Assembly (NCBI RefSeq): GCF_001484685.1
Contig: NZ_CP012200.1
Span: 1,482,321 to 1,546,320 of the forward strand
Origin: Thermococcus sp. 2319x1
Lineage (GTDB): Archaea; Methanobacteriota_B; Thermococci; Thermococcales; Thermococcaceae
Reading direction: 5' to 3'
Length of the DNA: 64,000 nt
Below are positions 1 to 7,904 of the stretch, in pieces (within the stretch, counting starts at the first letter, position 1; the number at the start of each line of letters is the position of its first letter). Under the pieces are notes generated by a model. It ran no database searches. It was given only the letters and a program-made list of their open reading frames with translations, and was not told the DNA's origin. The position numbers and the translations under genes are program-made.

Positions 1-1
1 T

Positions 2-510
2 GAAGACGCGCTCAAAGTTTTATGATGTACTCTCGACCCCCAGTGCATTCGCTGAAACTCGGCCTTAGAATTTCAGTAGGGATGAGCATTCCCGCGTTGC
101 CTTACTTGGTTGTTCTCATTGCTACCTTAACCTGCGTGAGGGGACTTTCTCTCTCGGGAATAGTTCAAATAATCCTTCTCTTAGTGTTTTTATGGCTTTG
201 GAGTGTTTTCGTTGGACTCTACATAAGTGTGAAGCTCAAGGAGCCGATAGTTATAATGAGAGTTTCGAACATCACCCTAACAGCTTTAACGGTCTTCGCC
301 CCAGTTTACTATCCCATTGAAGTTCTTCCAAACTTTGCCCACAAAATTATTCTCTTTTTACCGACGACAAGCTGTGCATACCTAATTCACTCACTTTATG
401 AGCCATTAAGTGAGTGGAAAATCGCTTTAACGAGCTTAACATTTTGGTCTTTAGGGATCGGGGTTTTCAAAGAAGAATTGACGCTAGAGGGCACAACACG
501 GCATTTTTGA
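2..510 (+). pseudogene. ABC-2 type transporter permease, frameshifted 3' fragment
   Basis: The uninterrupted reading frame 22-510 (162 aa) is hydrophobic with about four to five membrane segments and resembles the C-terminal part of ABC-2 export permeases (SVGMSIPALPYLVV, a PVYYPIEVLP loop). At the very left edge another frame reads KTRSKFYDVLSTPSA, which is how such permeases normally lead into this segment, whereas the 162-aa frame has a TGA at positions 1-3. I infer a frameshift near positions 45-60. The N-terminal half lies outside the window. The 3' end overlaps the convergent reductase by 27 bases. Family assignment is moderate; inactivation rests on one apparent frameshift, which could be a sequencing error. 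Confidence 0.55.
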
Positions 511-1887
511 TATATCTCCTTTGAAGGAAAGTGCGGCAAGCTTTATTGCCTCGCTCATCGTCGGGAAGACGTGAAGAGTGTCTATAACCTCATCTATAGT
601 CATTCTGTTCCTAATTATCACAGCGGCCTCATGGATCATCTCAGCGGCGTTGTAAGCTAAGATATGAACCCCAAGGATTTCCTTCGTTTTTGCATCAACG
701 ACCATTTTTATCAGGCCCCTTTCTTCACCTAGAATCAATGCCTTTGGAACGCTTGAGATCTCTACCGCTCTGCATGAGCATTCCGTAAACTTTTGGGCTT
801 CCCTGTCGGTTAACCCAACACTCGCAAGCTGCGGATCGGTTAACACAACCTTCGGAACAACTCTATAGTCGATTTTAACGTTCTTTTCCTCTAATGCGTT
901 CGTTGCTACAGTAAAGCCCTCCTTGGCTGCCACTGTCTCTAACATAGGCTCACCTATAACCTCCCCAACTACGTAAATATTTTTGCCCGCTTTCAGAGTT
1001 TCATCCACAACCACAAAACCCTTTTCGTCGGTTTTAACATCCGTGTTCTCGAGGCCCAAATCGTGGGTATTTGGACTTCTCCCAGTTGCGAAGAAAACGT
1101 ATTGTGCTTCAAACATCTTCTCTTTTCCTCCCACTTCAGCATGAACTCTAACTCCTTCTCCAGCTCTTTCAAGGCGTTTTATCCTCGCAGAGGTGTTTAT
1201 ATTGGTCCCCTCCTCACTTAGAATGTCCTCAAGTTCTATTGCCAGTTCAGGCTCAGCTGTGGGCATTATCCTCATGCTTCTCTGCAGAAGAGTTACCTCG
1301 CTCCCAGCTCTCGCAAAGATCTGGGCAAACTCCAAAGCTTGAGTTCTTCCCCCGATGATTACAACTGAGTCGGGAACCTTTTCAAGTTCAAGGACATCAA
1401 TGTGGGTTAGAATTCTGTCCTTAACGTCTTCAACACCGCCTATGGTTAAAATTCTTGGCTTTGCACCCGTTGCTATGAGGGCCTTTTTGAACTTGATCTT
1501 CTCGCCGTTTACCACGATTTCACTGTTTGAGCTAAACCTCGCAGAGCCGTCGATGTAATCCACGTTCTCTAGACTCTCCAGAACTTTCTCGTACTTCTCC
1601 CTCCTTAGCTTTTTTACGAGTTCATCCTTTCCGTCCAGCAGTTTTCTAAAGTCAAACTCCTTAAGGGTAAAGCTTAGGCCAGAGTAATGGCCCATCAACG
1701 CCCTTTTCTTAAGTTCCAAGGCGGTTAGGAGATACTTAGTAGGAACACAGCCAACGTTTACACACGTCCCTCCAATCGGGCCTCGGTTGACCATGAGAGT
1801 CTTTACATCAAGCTCATCCGCTTTTAAAGCCGCAGCAAAGCCCGCCGCTCCGCCTCCAATAATAACAAAATCGTATTCGTTCATCAT
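484..1887 (-). CDS. merA: MerA-type mercuric reductase (flavin disulfide oxidoreductase)
   Basis: A 467-aa class I flavoprotein disulfide reductase. Visible features are an N-terminal FAD-binding GGGAAGFAAAL, the redox-active pair in GGTCVNVGCVPTK (about residues 38-50), an NAD(P)-binding VVIIGG near residue 175, a second FAD motif YVVGEV near residue 310, and a C-terminal dimerisation domain. The protein ends in KMPCCAL; a vicinal Cys pair at the extreme C-terminus is the hallmark by which MerA receives Hg(II), and lipoamide dehydrogenases lack it. MerA reduces Hg(II) to volatile Hg(0) with NAD(P)H in the cytoplasm. It follows YHS and HMA metal-binding genes on the same strand, which supports a metal-detoxification role. 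No N-terminal HMA domain is fused; the separate HMA gene may supply it. Confidence 0.85.
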   Translation of the reverse strand: MMNEYDFVIIGGGAAGFAAALKADELDVKTLMVNRGPIGGTCVNVGCVPTKYLLTALELKKRALMGHYSGLSFTLKEFDFRKLLDGKDELVKKLRREKYEKVLESLENVDYIDGSARFSSNSEIVVNGEKIKFKKALIATGAKPRILTIGGVEDVKDRILTHIDVLELEKVPDSVVIIGGRTQALEFAQIFARAGSEVTLLQRSMRIMPTAEPELAIELEDILSEEGTNINTSARIKRLERAGEGVRVHAEVGGKEKMFEAQYVFFATGRSPNTHDLGLENTDVKTDEKGFVVVDETLKAGKNIYVVGEVIGEPMLETVAAKEGFTVATNALEEKNVKIDYRVVPKVVLTDPQLASVGLTDREAQKFTECSCRAVEISSVPKALILGEERGLIKMVVDAKTKEILGVHILAYNAAEMIHEAAVIIRNRMTIDEVIDTLHVFPTMSEAIKLAALSFKGDISKMPCCAL

Positions 1888-1949
1888 GTTGTACCTCCAC
1901 TAACAAAAAATCTGATTCTAGTGCACCAAAAGATTAAGGGCGAAAAAGA

Positions 1950-2162
1950 TCAGTGGCAGCATCCATGTCTTCTGTGGCCATGTTCGTGGGAATGCTTTCC
2001 ATGTTCGTGTTCCATCTCTTCCCCTTTAATGTATTCTTCCGGGTTAGCTTCAAATTCAGCCTTGCATTCAGGGGAGCAGAAGTAGTAAACTTTGCCATTA
2101 TATACTGCTTTAAGTTCAGTTCCTTCACTAACTTCCATTCTACATACTGGATCAATGGGCAT
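1950..2162 (-). CDS. YHS-domain metal-binding protein with His-rich tail
   Basis: A 70-aa protein. Residues 1-45 form a YHS/TRASH-like domain: DPVCRMEV, then YYFCSPECKAEFEANPEEY, with three cysteines placed as in domains that bind heavy metals. Residues 50-70 are packed with histidine (HEHGKHSHEHGHRRHGCCH) and end with another Cys pair. Its ATG directly follows the stop of the upstream HMA gene (TAAATG), so the two are translationally coupled, and merA lies about 60 bases downstream. It probably buffers Hg, Cu or Zn or hands metal on to MerA. The function is inferred from domain and context. Confidence 0.8.
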   Translation of the reverse strand: MPIDPVCRMEVSEGTELKAVYNGKVYYFCSPECKAEFEANPEEYIKGEEMEHEHGKHSHEHGHRRHGCCH

Positions 2163-2369
2163 TTACTCCACCTCAACTTCGTAGCCGTATCGCTCTATTG
2201 CCCTTACAATGTCTTCAAGCCTTGTCTTTTCAGGATCGAACTCAACAACGGCAGTCTTCTTCTCAAGGCTGACCTCTCCCTTAGCTCCAACACTCTCAAT
2301 TGCCTTGCTTATCCTCATAACACAGTGCTGGCAACTCATATTAGGTATTTTCAATATAGCTTTCATCAT
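2163..2369 (-). CDS. HMA-domain heavy-metal-binding protein (MerP/CopZ-like)
   Basis: A 68-aa single HMA domain with the ferredoxin-like pattern and metal-binding loop MSCQHCVMRI (residues 11-20), ending AIERYGYEVEVE. It lacks a signal peptide, so it should be cytoplasmic, unlike bacterial periplasmic MerP. First gene of the apparent operon HMA-YHS-merA. A GGTGATGG ribosome site lies a few bases before the ATG. It probably chelates Hg(II) or Cu(I) and delivers it to the reductase; which metal cannot be told from the sequence. Confidence 0.82.
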   Translation of the reverse strand: MMKAILKIPNMSCQHCVMRISKAIESVGAKGEVSLEKKTAVVEFDPEKTRLEDIVRAIERYGYEVEVE

Positions 2370-2417
2370 TTTGCCATCACCAGAATTACCTTAGAATAGA
2401 ACATTTATTGCCCTTAT

Positions 2418-2438
2418 CTTTTTCAAAGTGGGAAAAAG
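2418..2438. promoter_or_regulatory. Perfect 7-bp inverted repeat between DUF302 gene and mercury operon
   Basis: CTTTTTC and GAAAAAG are separated by 7 bases. The repeat lies about 50 bases before the HMA start and 28 bases after the stop of the upstream gene on the same strand. It could be an operator for the mercury operon or a terminator hairpin for the DUF302 gene; the sequence alone does not decide. Confidence 0.35.
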
Positions 2439-2465
2439 TAATCAAAAAAGTTTTAAAAATTGAAA

Positions 2466-2846
2466 TTACAGGGACTCGATAATTTTGATAACCCTTTCCT
2501 CCATGGGCTTCATGAGCTTAACTACTTCTTCCCCCGCTATCTTCCACGCCACACTGGGCAAAGTAACGCCGAGGTAGTTTCCATCCTCTCTGCGGTAGCC
2601 GAAGCCCGTGCAGGGGAGCAAAGCTCCTATGTTCGGGTCTACCTTCACAAGCTCAGCCACGAGCTCCCTGTCGCATATGAAAAGCAAATGGTAATCGGCG
2701 ACTATTCCGTCCTCGCGCTCCACCATGGCAACGGGAATCCTCTCACCGATGAGGAGAAAACCCTCCTCCTCAAGCCTTTTCTTGAAGCGCTCCCAGAGGA
2801 AGTCGAGGTCTTCATCAAACTTTCTCACGTAATAGAACACTCTCAC
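2466..2846 (-). CDS. DUF302-family protein
   Basis: A 126-aa soluble protein with the DUF302-like layout: an N-terminal strand-helix, a central HLLFICDRELVAELVKVDP, then LLPCTGFGYRREDGNYLGV, where family members typically carry a conserved proline-cysteine. DUF302 proteins have an alpha/beta fold and no firmly known biochemical role, and they often sit near metal or sulfur genes. Its start overlaps the stop of the CoA-binding gene by 4 bases (ATGA), so the two are probably cotranscribed and coupled. Confidence 0.65.
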   Translation of the reverse strand: MRVFYYVRKFDEDLDFLWERFKKRLEEEGFLLIGERIPVAMVEREDGIVADYHLLFICDRELVAELVKVDPNIGALLPCTGFGYRREDGNYLGVTLPSVAWKIAGEEVVKLMKPMEERVIKIIESL

Positions 2847-3235
2847 ACCTCCAGGAAGAGCTTCCTATCGCTCGTCTCGACCATTATGCACTTCTCAAAG
2901 CTGTATTCAACTCCGACCCTTTCAAGGAACTCCCTTATCTCCTCGCTCTCAGCCCCGGGCTGGAACCAGAGTCTCTTAAAGCCAGCCTCAACGGCTTCCT
3001 TGGCAACCTGGAGGCCCACTTTGGGGGGAACCACGAAGACTATGACATCAACATCCCTCGGAAGCTCTTTAACGCTTTTGTAGCATTTAAGGCCCTCAAT
3101 CTCGTCGTGATTGGGGTTCACCGGGAGAACCTCGAAGCCCTTCCTGAGGAGGTCCTTAAGGATTATATTCCCATACTTTGCCGGATTTTCGCTCGCCCCG
3201 ACGAGGGCTATCTTCCTAAACTCCTTCGGGTTCAT
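2843..3235 (-). CDS. CoA-binding domain protein
   Basis: A 130-aa Rossmann-like CoA_binding_2 protein: IALVGASENPAKYGN (nucleotide-binding turn), then VLPVNPNHDEIEGLKCYKSV and VDVIVFVVPP, followed by LWFQPGAES, the standard order in this family. The frame is open up to 3265, but GGTGAGG lies just before the ATG at 3235 (MNPKEFRK), so I place the start there. Stand-alone CoA-binding proteins of this kind are common in Thermococcales and may sense or bind CoA; the exact role is unknown. Translationally coupled to the DUF302 gene. Confidence 0.8.
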   Translation of the reverse strand: MNPKEFRKIALVGASENPAKYGNIILKDLLRKGFEVLPVNPNHDEIEGLKCYKSVKELPRDVDVIVFVVPPKVGLQVAKEAVEAGFKRLWFQPGAESEEIREFLERVGVEYSFEKCIMVETSDRKLFLEV

Positions 3236-3304
3236 TTTCCTCACCGGGCTTGAATTTGTTTTCACCCTTTTTATGCATTTCTGGACAAAAATGGATAAAA
3301 AAAG

Positions 3305-4162
3305 TTACATGGCGCTTTTCAACTTGGAGTTCCCTTTGGCCAGTGAGGGCTCCTTTCCGTACGCCCTCAGGACGAGGTAGAGGGCAACCGTGAAGTAGCC
3401 GAGCTGGACCATTACCCTTCCCCACTCCATGCTTGCCGAATACCCGAAGAGCACCGCGAAGATTGAACCAATAGCTCCCTTGTGGTGCCATATACTGTCA
3501 CCCGGAATTCCAAGATCGTAGACCTTCTCTCCTATGAATCCAAGGTGCATGCCCTCCTCTTCACCCCATTCAATGAGCTCATGGGTTCCGTAACCGGCTA
3601 ATCCAGCGGCAACAAAGACAAGTAATATCGAGCTGTAGTAGAAGAACGTCCGCAGGTTTATCCTCATGCCAACGCCGTAGATGAGGTACGCCAAAAATAA
3701 AGCCCCAGCTATCCCGGCAATCAGTCCCATCACGGTTCCCTCAAGATCCTGAGTGGCGAAGGGAGTTAGGAAGAGCACCGTCTCAAGGCCTTCTCTAAAG
3801 ACCACCACGAAGGTGAAGCCTATTAAAGCTAAGGGGTTTATCACCTTACTTACCTTGCTCTCTATTTCGGCCTTGATGTTCCTCCCTTTAGTGGCCATCC
3901 AGTAGATCATGCTCGTCAGCACTATAACGGCCAGATATGAAGCCACTCCCTCAAAGAGCTCCTTCTCTTCCAGTCCCCCGTAGAGCTCCAGTATGCCCGC
4001 TCCAAGGAGGACGCTCGCAAGGATCGAGAGGCCCGCTCCCATCCACACGTCCTTTATCTGATTCGATCTGTTGGTTCTCCTGAGGTAGGCAACGATAATC
4101 GCGACTATTATAGCTGCTTCAAGGGCTTCCCTAAAGGTTATGAGGAAAGCTCCAGCGTTCAT
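3305..4162 (-). CDS. FTR1-family iron permease
   Basis: A 285-aa integral membrane protein with about seven segments and both iron-channel signatures: FREALEAAIIVAII near residue 10 and FREGLETVLFL near residue 123 (REXXE motifs). This family moves Fe(III)/Fe(II) across the cytoplasmic membrane. The start at 4162 has a strong GGAGGTGA ribosome site. A presumed TATA element (CTTATTTTAGATT on the minus strand) lies around 4190-4202. It stands alone; no partner multicopper oxidase or EfeO-like gene is adjacent, although the nearby DUF302/CoA genes share its strand. Confidence 0.85.
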   Translation of the reverse strand: MNAGAFLITFREALEAAIIVAIIVAYLRRTNRSNQIKDVWMGAGLSILASVLLGAGILELYGGLEEKELFEGVASYLAVIVLTSMIYWMATKGRNIKAEIESKVSKVINPLALIGFTFVVVFREGLETVLFLTPFATQDLEGTVMGLIAGIAGALFLAYLIYGVGMRINLRTFFYYSSILLVFVAAGLAGYGTHELIEWGEEEGMHLGFIGEKVYDLGIPGDSIWHHKGAIGSIFAVLFGYSASMEWGRVMVQLGYFTVALYLVLRAYGKEPSLAKGNSKLKSAM

Positions 4163-4189
4163 GGGTTCACCTCCAAATTTGTTAGGTCA

Positions 4190-4246
4190 ATCTAAAATAA
4201 GTTGGGGAACTTATGAATTTTATCTTTGCCAAATTGAAACTTCGAA
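4190..4246 (-). promoter_or_regulatory. Putative promoter of the iron permease with upstream TTCGAA element
   Basis: An A/T-rich TATA-like stretch (4190-4202) sits about 30 bases before the start codon. Roughly 40 bases further upstream is ACTTCGAA (TTCGAA at 4241-4246). A TTCGAAG arm lies at a comparable distance from the presumed TATA box of the peroxiredoxin gene. The rest of 4247-4453 shows no convincing gene. Confidence 0.3.
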
Positions 4247-4453
4247 CTTAGAAGTGAAAGTTCTCCTCAGCTCACCGGACATGACAATTGTCAAATCTCT
4301 CAGGTTCGAACCCGGAAACATGGAAGTTAAGTATCGAAACAAACTCCCCGGTTTCGGGAAGAGGAGCCTGTAGGCCTTTCAAAGGTACAGATAATGAGGG
4401 CATTCCGGTTTCAGAATGAATAACGAGGCGAGAGAGTAAAAGAGGCATTGGAA

Positions 4454-4574
4454 CCCTAGTTCCCACCACCTGTGAGGTAATCCCTCCAGATTCACGGCCA
4501 GAATCGCCTATCCGCTGATTTCCTTCTCTCTTTAGTTTCTTCAAAAAAGTTAAATGCACATAAATCTAACGACC
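4454..4574 (-). mobile_element. IS982 deletion derivative (MITE-like remnant)
   Basis: Bases 4454-4508 match the last about 55 bases of the IS982 element seen at 5842-5896 in reverse orientation, starting with the terminal repeat CCCTAGTTCCCACC. Bases 4541-4574 match the other end of the same element as seen at 13500-13530. The transposase interior is missing and the outer tip of the second end is lost. From 4575 to 4980 I see no gene, only A/T-rich sequence. Confidence 0.6.
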
Positions 4575-4980
4575 CGAGTTATAGATCATGAATAAAGTTA
4601 AAGGCCCCTTTAGTTCCATAGCCGTCACCCCAAAATGCTAATCACAGCATACAACTAATCATCTGTTGAAAATTAAATGTCTAAGTTTAGCATACACACT
4701 AAAGTACTTGGAGAGTACATTTGTATTTTTTACACGGAGGTACTCGTAAATGCTACCTACCACAAGCACCAGTACAACTAAAAACTTCCCCTTTAACGTA
4801 TAAACGTTCCCCATTCCGTACGCAAATAACACAAAGAGAACAAAATAAAGAGCAAAATCTAGAAGATTCGAGCCAAAACCTTTCCTTATACTGCATCACC
4901 CGCACATCCCTACTGCCCCACATATTTTGTGAGCTCCCAAAAGCCAATAGGTGCCATTCATATTTTAAGTTTATCTGCAT

Positions 4981-5209
4981 GTGACTTTCGGGCCGAGGAA
5001 CAGTGTTGAGCGTTGGTTTAGGACGTTGAAGGAGAGGACAAAGCGTTTCTGGAATAATTTCAGGGCTGAGGACTGGAAAGCTCAGAGGTTTGTTTTTCTG
5101 TTTGCTTTTTGGTATAATTTTGTTAGGTTTCATTCTGGTTTTGATGGTCCGCCTAGTGATTTTGCTGAGTGGCTTCAGGAGGTGATGCCACAGTTATCTG
5201 ACAGTATCC
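4981..5209 (+). pseudogene. IS6-like transposase, C-terminal fragment
   Basis: The frame from 4981 reads NSVERWFRTLKERTKRFWNN..., then FWYNFVRFHSGFDGPP and EWLQEVMPQ. This resembles the end of archaeal IS6-type DDE transposases, with the catalytic Glu in VERWFRTLKER. Only about 75 residues remain of a protein normally about 230 long, with no start and no other catalytic residues. The frame then runs into the left end of the IS982 copy at 5210, so the IS6 fragment was probably truncated by that insertion or by a later rearrangement. Confidence 0.6.
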
Positions 5210-5896
5210 GATGGGAACTAGAGTATGAAACTCCTCCCAAAAATCAGGTACAACAAACTGACAGAACGCTTGAAGGGGCACGAAAAACCTACCATAACTC
5301 AGGAAGAATCCTACGAATACGCCAGAGGACACGTTAGAATAATCGACTCGAAGCCAGTTGAGACCAAAGAGTTGGCCAGAAAAAACAGGAAAGGGAAGGT
5401 AGGTTCTTCAGAAGTCATAACTGAAAAGCCCGCGGTTGGGTTTATTCCCTCTAAAAAAGTTCTACTATGGGTATAAGCTGACCTGTTACTCTGATGGGAA
5501 TTTGCTGGCTTTGCTGTCCGTTGATCCCTGCTTTTATGATGTGAGCGTTGTCAGGGAAAAGTTCTGGGTGATTGTTGAGAAGTTCACTGGTTGTTTTCTG
5601 TTTTTGGATAAGGGGTATGTCAGCAGGGAGTTGGAAGAGGAATTCCTGAAGTTTGGCGTTGTTTACACGCCGGTAAAGCGGGAGAATCAGATTAGTAGTC
5701 TGGGGGCGAGGAAGTTTTACAAGTACCTGTCTGATTTTCGGAGGAGGATTGAGACTTTGTTTTCGAAGTTTTCTGAGTTTCTTCTGAAACCGAGCAGGAG
5801 TGTTAGTTTGAGGGGTTTGGCTGTCAGGATTTTAGGGGCGATTCTGGCTGTGAATCTGGACAGATTATACAACTTCACAGGTGGTGGGAACTAGGG
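5210..5896 (+). pseudogene. IS982-family element with truncated, frameshifted transposase
   Basis: Both ends are recognisable: GATGGGAACTAGAG (5210-5223) and its counterpart ending GGTGGTGGGAACTAGGG (5880-5896). The transposase begins at about 5225 (MKLLPKIRYNKLTERLKGH), so the N-terminal part is missing. It continues in one frame through HVRIIDSKPVET (first catalytic Asp) to SKKVLLWV at about 5460. It then shifts frame by one base into FYYGYKLTCYSDGN, FLDKGYVS (second Asp) and RRRIETLFSKF (putative Glu). About 220 codons remain of the family's usual about 290. It closely resembles the Pyrococcus ISPfu3 type. It cannot make active transposase but could be mobilised in trans. Confidence 0.8.
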
Positions 5897-5932
5897 TTAC
5901 ACTTATAACCCCCGAGGCAGATTGTCCTACCA

Positions 5933-6241
5933 ATGAACCCTGTAAGGCAGCTGCTCTGGTGGCTCATTGCGGGAAGTGAAGGGGGTTTCAACAGGGCGAG
6001 GATAATAGCGGCCCTTAGGGAGAGGCCGTACAACGCGAGGCAGCTCGCCAGAAGACTCGGCCTGAACTACACCACCGTCCGCTACCACCTTGAGGTTCTC
6101 CAGAAGAACGGACTGATAACATCAACGGAGAACCGCTACGGGAGGATGTACTTCCTTTCGCCCGTTCTCTTGGAGAACTACGGAGAGTTTGAGGAGATAT
6201 GGGCTAAAGTCAGAGAAGATGCCCGGGAGGGGGAGAAATGA
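5933..6241 (+). CDS. Winged-helix (ArsR-type) transcriptional regulator
   Basis: A 102-aa DNA-binding protein. Residues 18-75 form a winged helix-turn-helix: ARIIAALRERPYNARQLARR, LGLNYTTVRYHLEVLQKNG (recognition helix), then LITSTENRYGRMYFLSP as the wing. There is no ligand domain. Its stop overlaps the ATG of the following membrane protein by 4 bases (ATGA), so the two are coupled. Pairs of small winged-helix proteins with small membrane proteins are common in Thermococcus, where the partner may modulate the regulator; that role is inference. The target genes are unknown. Confidence 0.82.
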   Translation: MNPVRQLLWWLIAGSEGGFNRARIIAALRERPYNARQLARRLGLNYTTVRYHLEVLQKNGLITSTENRYGRMYFLSPVLLENYGEFEEIWAKVREDAREGEK

Positions 6242-6660
6242 AAAAAGCTGTGGTGGTTATCATTATCGCTGCCGGCATTTTGGGGGCGCTCATTGGATAC
6301 AGGTACGTTGGGCCCCCCGGCCCCGGTGAGGTGCAAAGGGTAATTCACAGCAGGAGCGTTGTCGATCCCTCCACCGCCAAGCTCTACACGACCATCAAAG
6401 CCGGATTGACGTCACTTAGCGCCGCCATGAGCATCGTGCTCCTCTGGATATACGGAAACCTCTACAGGAAGCTCCGCTCGGAGTTCACGCTCGGGCTGAT
6501 TGTAGCCACCTCTGCCCTGCTCGTGTACGCGGTGACAGCCAACCCCATCTTCCACACGCTGATAGGGCACAGGGCAATAGGCCCCGGGCCCGTTCTCGTG
6601 ATTCCCGACTTCTTCATTACCCTCGCCCTGGCGGTGCTCCTCTACCTGGCCCTGAAATAG
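6238..6660 (+). CDS. Small membrane protein coupled to the winged-helix regulator
   Basis: A 140-aa protein with four predicted membrane segments (about residues 4-21, 58-78, 86-104 and 120-139) and a short proline-rich external loop (YVGPPGPGEVQ) after the first. I recognise no family. It overlaps the regulator start-to-stop (ATGA). Its last 44 bases overlap the end of the convergent glycosyltransferase-like gene, which is unusual but compatible with tight packing. Confidence 0.65.
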   Translation: MKKAVVVIIIAAGILGALIGYRYVGPPGPGEVQRVIHSRSVVDPSTAKLYTTIKAGLTSLSAAMSIVLLWIYGNLYRKLRSEFTLGLIVATSALLVYAVTANPIFHTLIGHRAIGPGPVLVIPDFFITLALAVLLYLALK

Positions 6661-7885
6661 GCCCTCCAATCCTCGGGGCAGGCCCCCCAGAGAGTGCGAA
6701 GCCAAAGAAAGCCTGAAGCGACGAGATGTCAATTAACAATACGAGGGCGAGTAGCGCGTAGCCTATAACCCAGCCTTTCCTTTCTTCCACCAGCTTTCCG
6801 ATTGCCACCCCCGCCAAAGCGGCCAGTGCCGGTGCCATTGGGAGGTAGAAGCGCGTCATAAATATGTAAAGGCCAGTTCTCAACCACTCGTACTGGAAGT
6901 AGAGGCCAAAATATGCCAGAAACCAGAGGAGCAGAAGGGGCGTTGCCCTGTTCTTCCGCCCGATGTATACCCCCACCGGGAGGAGCACAAGCGATGGAAA
7001 GCCCTCAAGGAGGAGCTTTGGATGGGTTAACAGGTTTCTCCAGAGGAGCCCGAGACCTTCCTCCAGTCTTCCCGCCAGGATGTACTGAAAAGCGAAGTTC
7101 GTGTAGCCTATCGTCTTTGAGTAGCCGACCGAGAAGGGCGAACCAAAGACCGAATTGTTGTAGGCCATCAGGAGCAGGAACATGGGAACCGACGCCCCCA
7201 GGACGATTCCGGAGTAGCGAAGTGCCTTTCTTCCCCCTTTCCTGGTTAGCCAGAGGGAATAAACGAGGAGTGCTGCGTAAGCTACTGCGTTGGTATACCT
7301 TACCAGCACCGAAAAGCCAAGCGATAGACCTGAGAGAACGCCCCTCTTCCAGTCATCCCCTTCAAGGCCCAGGTAGAAGAATGCAAGGCCGAGGAGCACG
7401 AAGACCATGCTCACGAAGTCGGACATGTAAACCCTGTAGAACATCGCCAGAAAGGTCGCGTTCGAGAGGAGGATTAGGGAGGAGATTAGGGCGGCCTTGG
7501 GGTCGAAAGCCCTCGCCACCATCCTGTAGAAGACAGGAATGGCAAGGAGTCCAAAGATGAAGTTTACGAACCTCTCGATGCCCAGCTTGTGGAAGAGGGC
7601 GAGGATGAAAGGATAGCCCGGGGCCTTTTCGAGCGCGTAGCCCGTGCCAACGTTAACGTACTGGATTGAACGGAAGCCGCCAACCGCGAGGCCTTTTTCC
7701 GCGACCTCCCTTTGAAGCTCCACAAGCTCGGAACGCGTTACTACGAGCTTTCCTTCCGCAAAGGCTCTCATGGCGGCGTAGTACGTGGCATCGTCCGGCT
7801 CGATGAACCTGACCGGAAGGGTCAGCAGAGGGGAGAAAACCACTAAAGCGGCCACAAAAACCATCGCCAAGAGTTCTCTTCTCAT
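6617..7885 (-). CDS. GT39/ArnT-like membrane glycosyltransferase
   Basis: A 422-aa protein with about ten membrane segments. After the first there is an external loop FIEPDDATYYAAMRAFAEG (about residues 26-45); acidic DD/DE residues here are the catalytic motif of GT-C fold enzymes that use lipid-linked sugars. Further features are repeated hydrophobic helices and an external YEWLRTGLYIFMTRFYLPM segment. It probably transfers a sugar from a polyprenyl-phosphate donor to a lipid or protein on the outer face of the membrane; the acceptor is unknown. The C-terminus is G/P-rich and overlaps the convergent gene by 44 bases, so the very end may be altered. Confidence 0.65.
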   Translation of the reverse strand: MRRELLAMVFVAALVVFSPLLTLPVRFIEPDDATYYAAMRAFAEGKLVVTRSELVELQREVAEKGLAVGGFRSIQYVNVGTGYALEKAPGYPFILALFHKLGIERFVNFIFGLLAIPVFYRMVARAFDPKAALISSLILLSNATFLAMFYRVYMSDFVSMVFVLLGLAFFYLGLEGDDWKRGVLSGLSLGFSVLVRYTNAVAYAALLVYSLWLTRKGGRKALRYSGIVLGASVPMFLLLMAYNNSVFGSPFSVGYSKTIGYTNFAFQYILAGRLEEGLGLLWRNLLTHPKLLLEGFPSLVLLPVGVYIGRKNRATPLLLLWFLAYFGLYFQYEWLRTGLYIFMTRFYLPMAPALAALAGVAIGKLVEERKGWVIGYALLALVLLIDISSLQAFFGFALSGGPAPRIGGPISGPGRGAPPGRG

Positions 7886-7904
7886 CCCTTATCCCTCACC
7901 AACC

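Noticed and set aside
1934-2176. 80-aa frame overlapping the YHS gene
   Set aside because: It is the shifted frame of the HMA/YHS region; the YHS frame has the conserved cysteines and a coupled start.
4296-4325. GGTTCGAACCC resembling a tRNA T-arm, possible tRNA remnant or attachment site
   Set aside because: The stem has a mismatch and no D-arm, anticodon arm or acceptor stem can be assembled around it.
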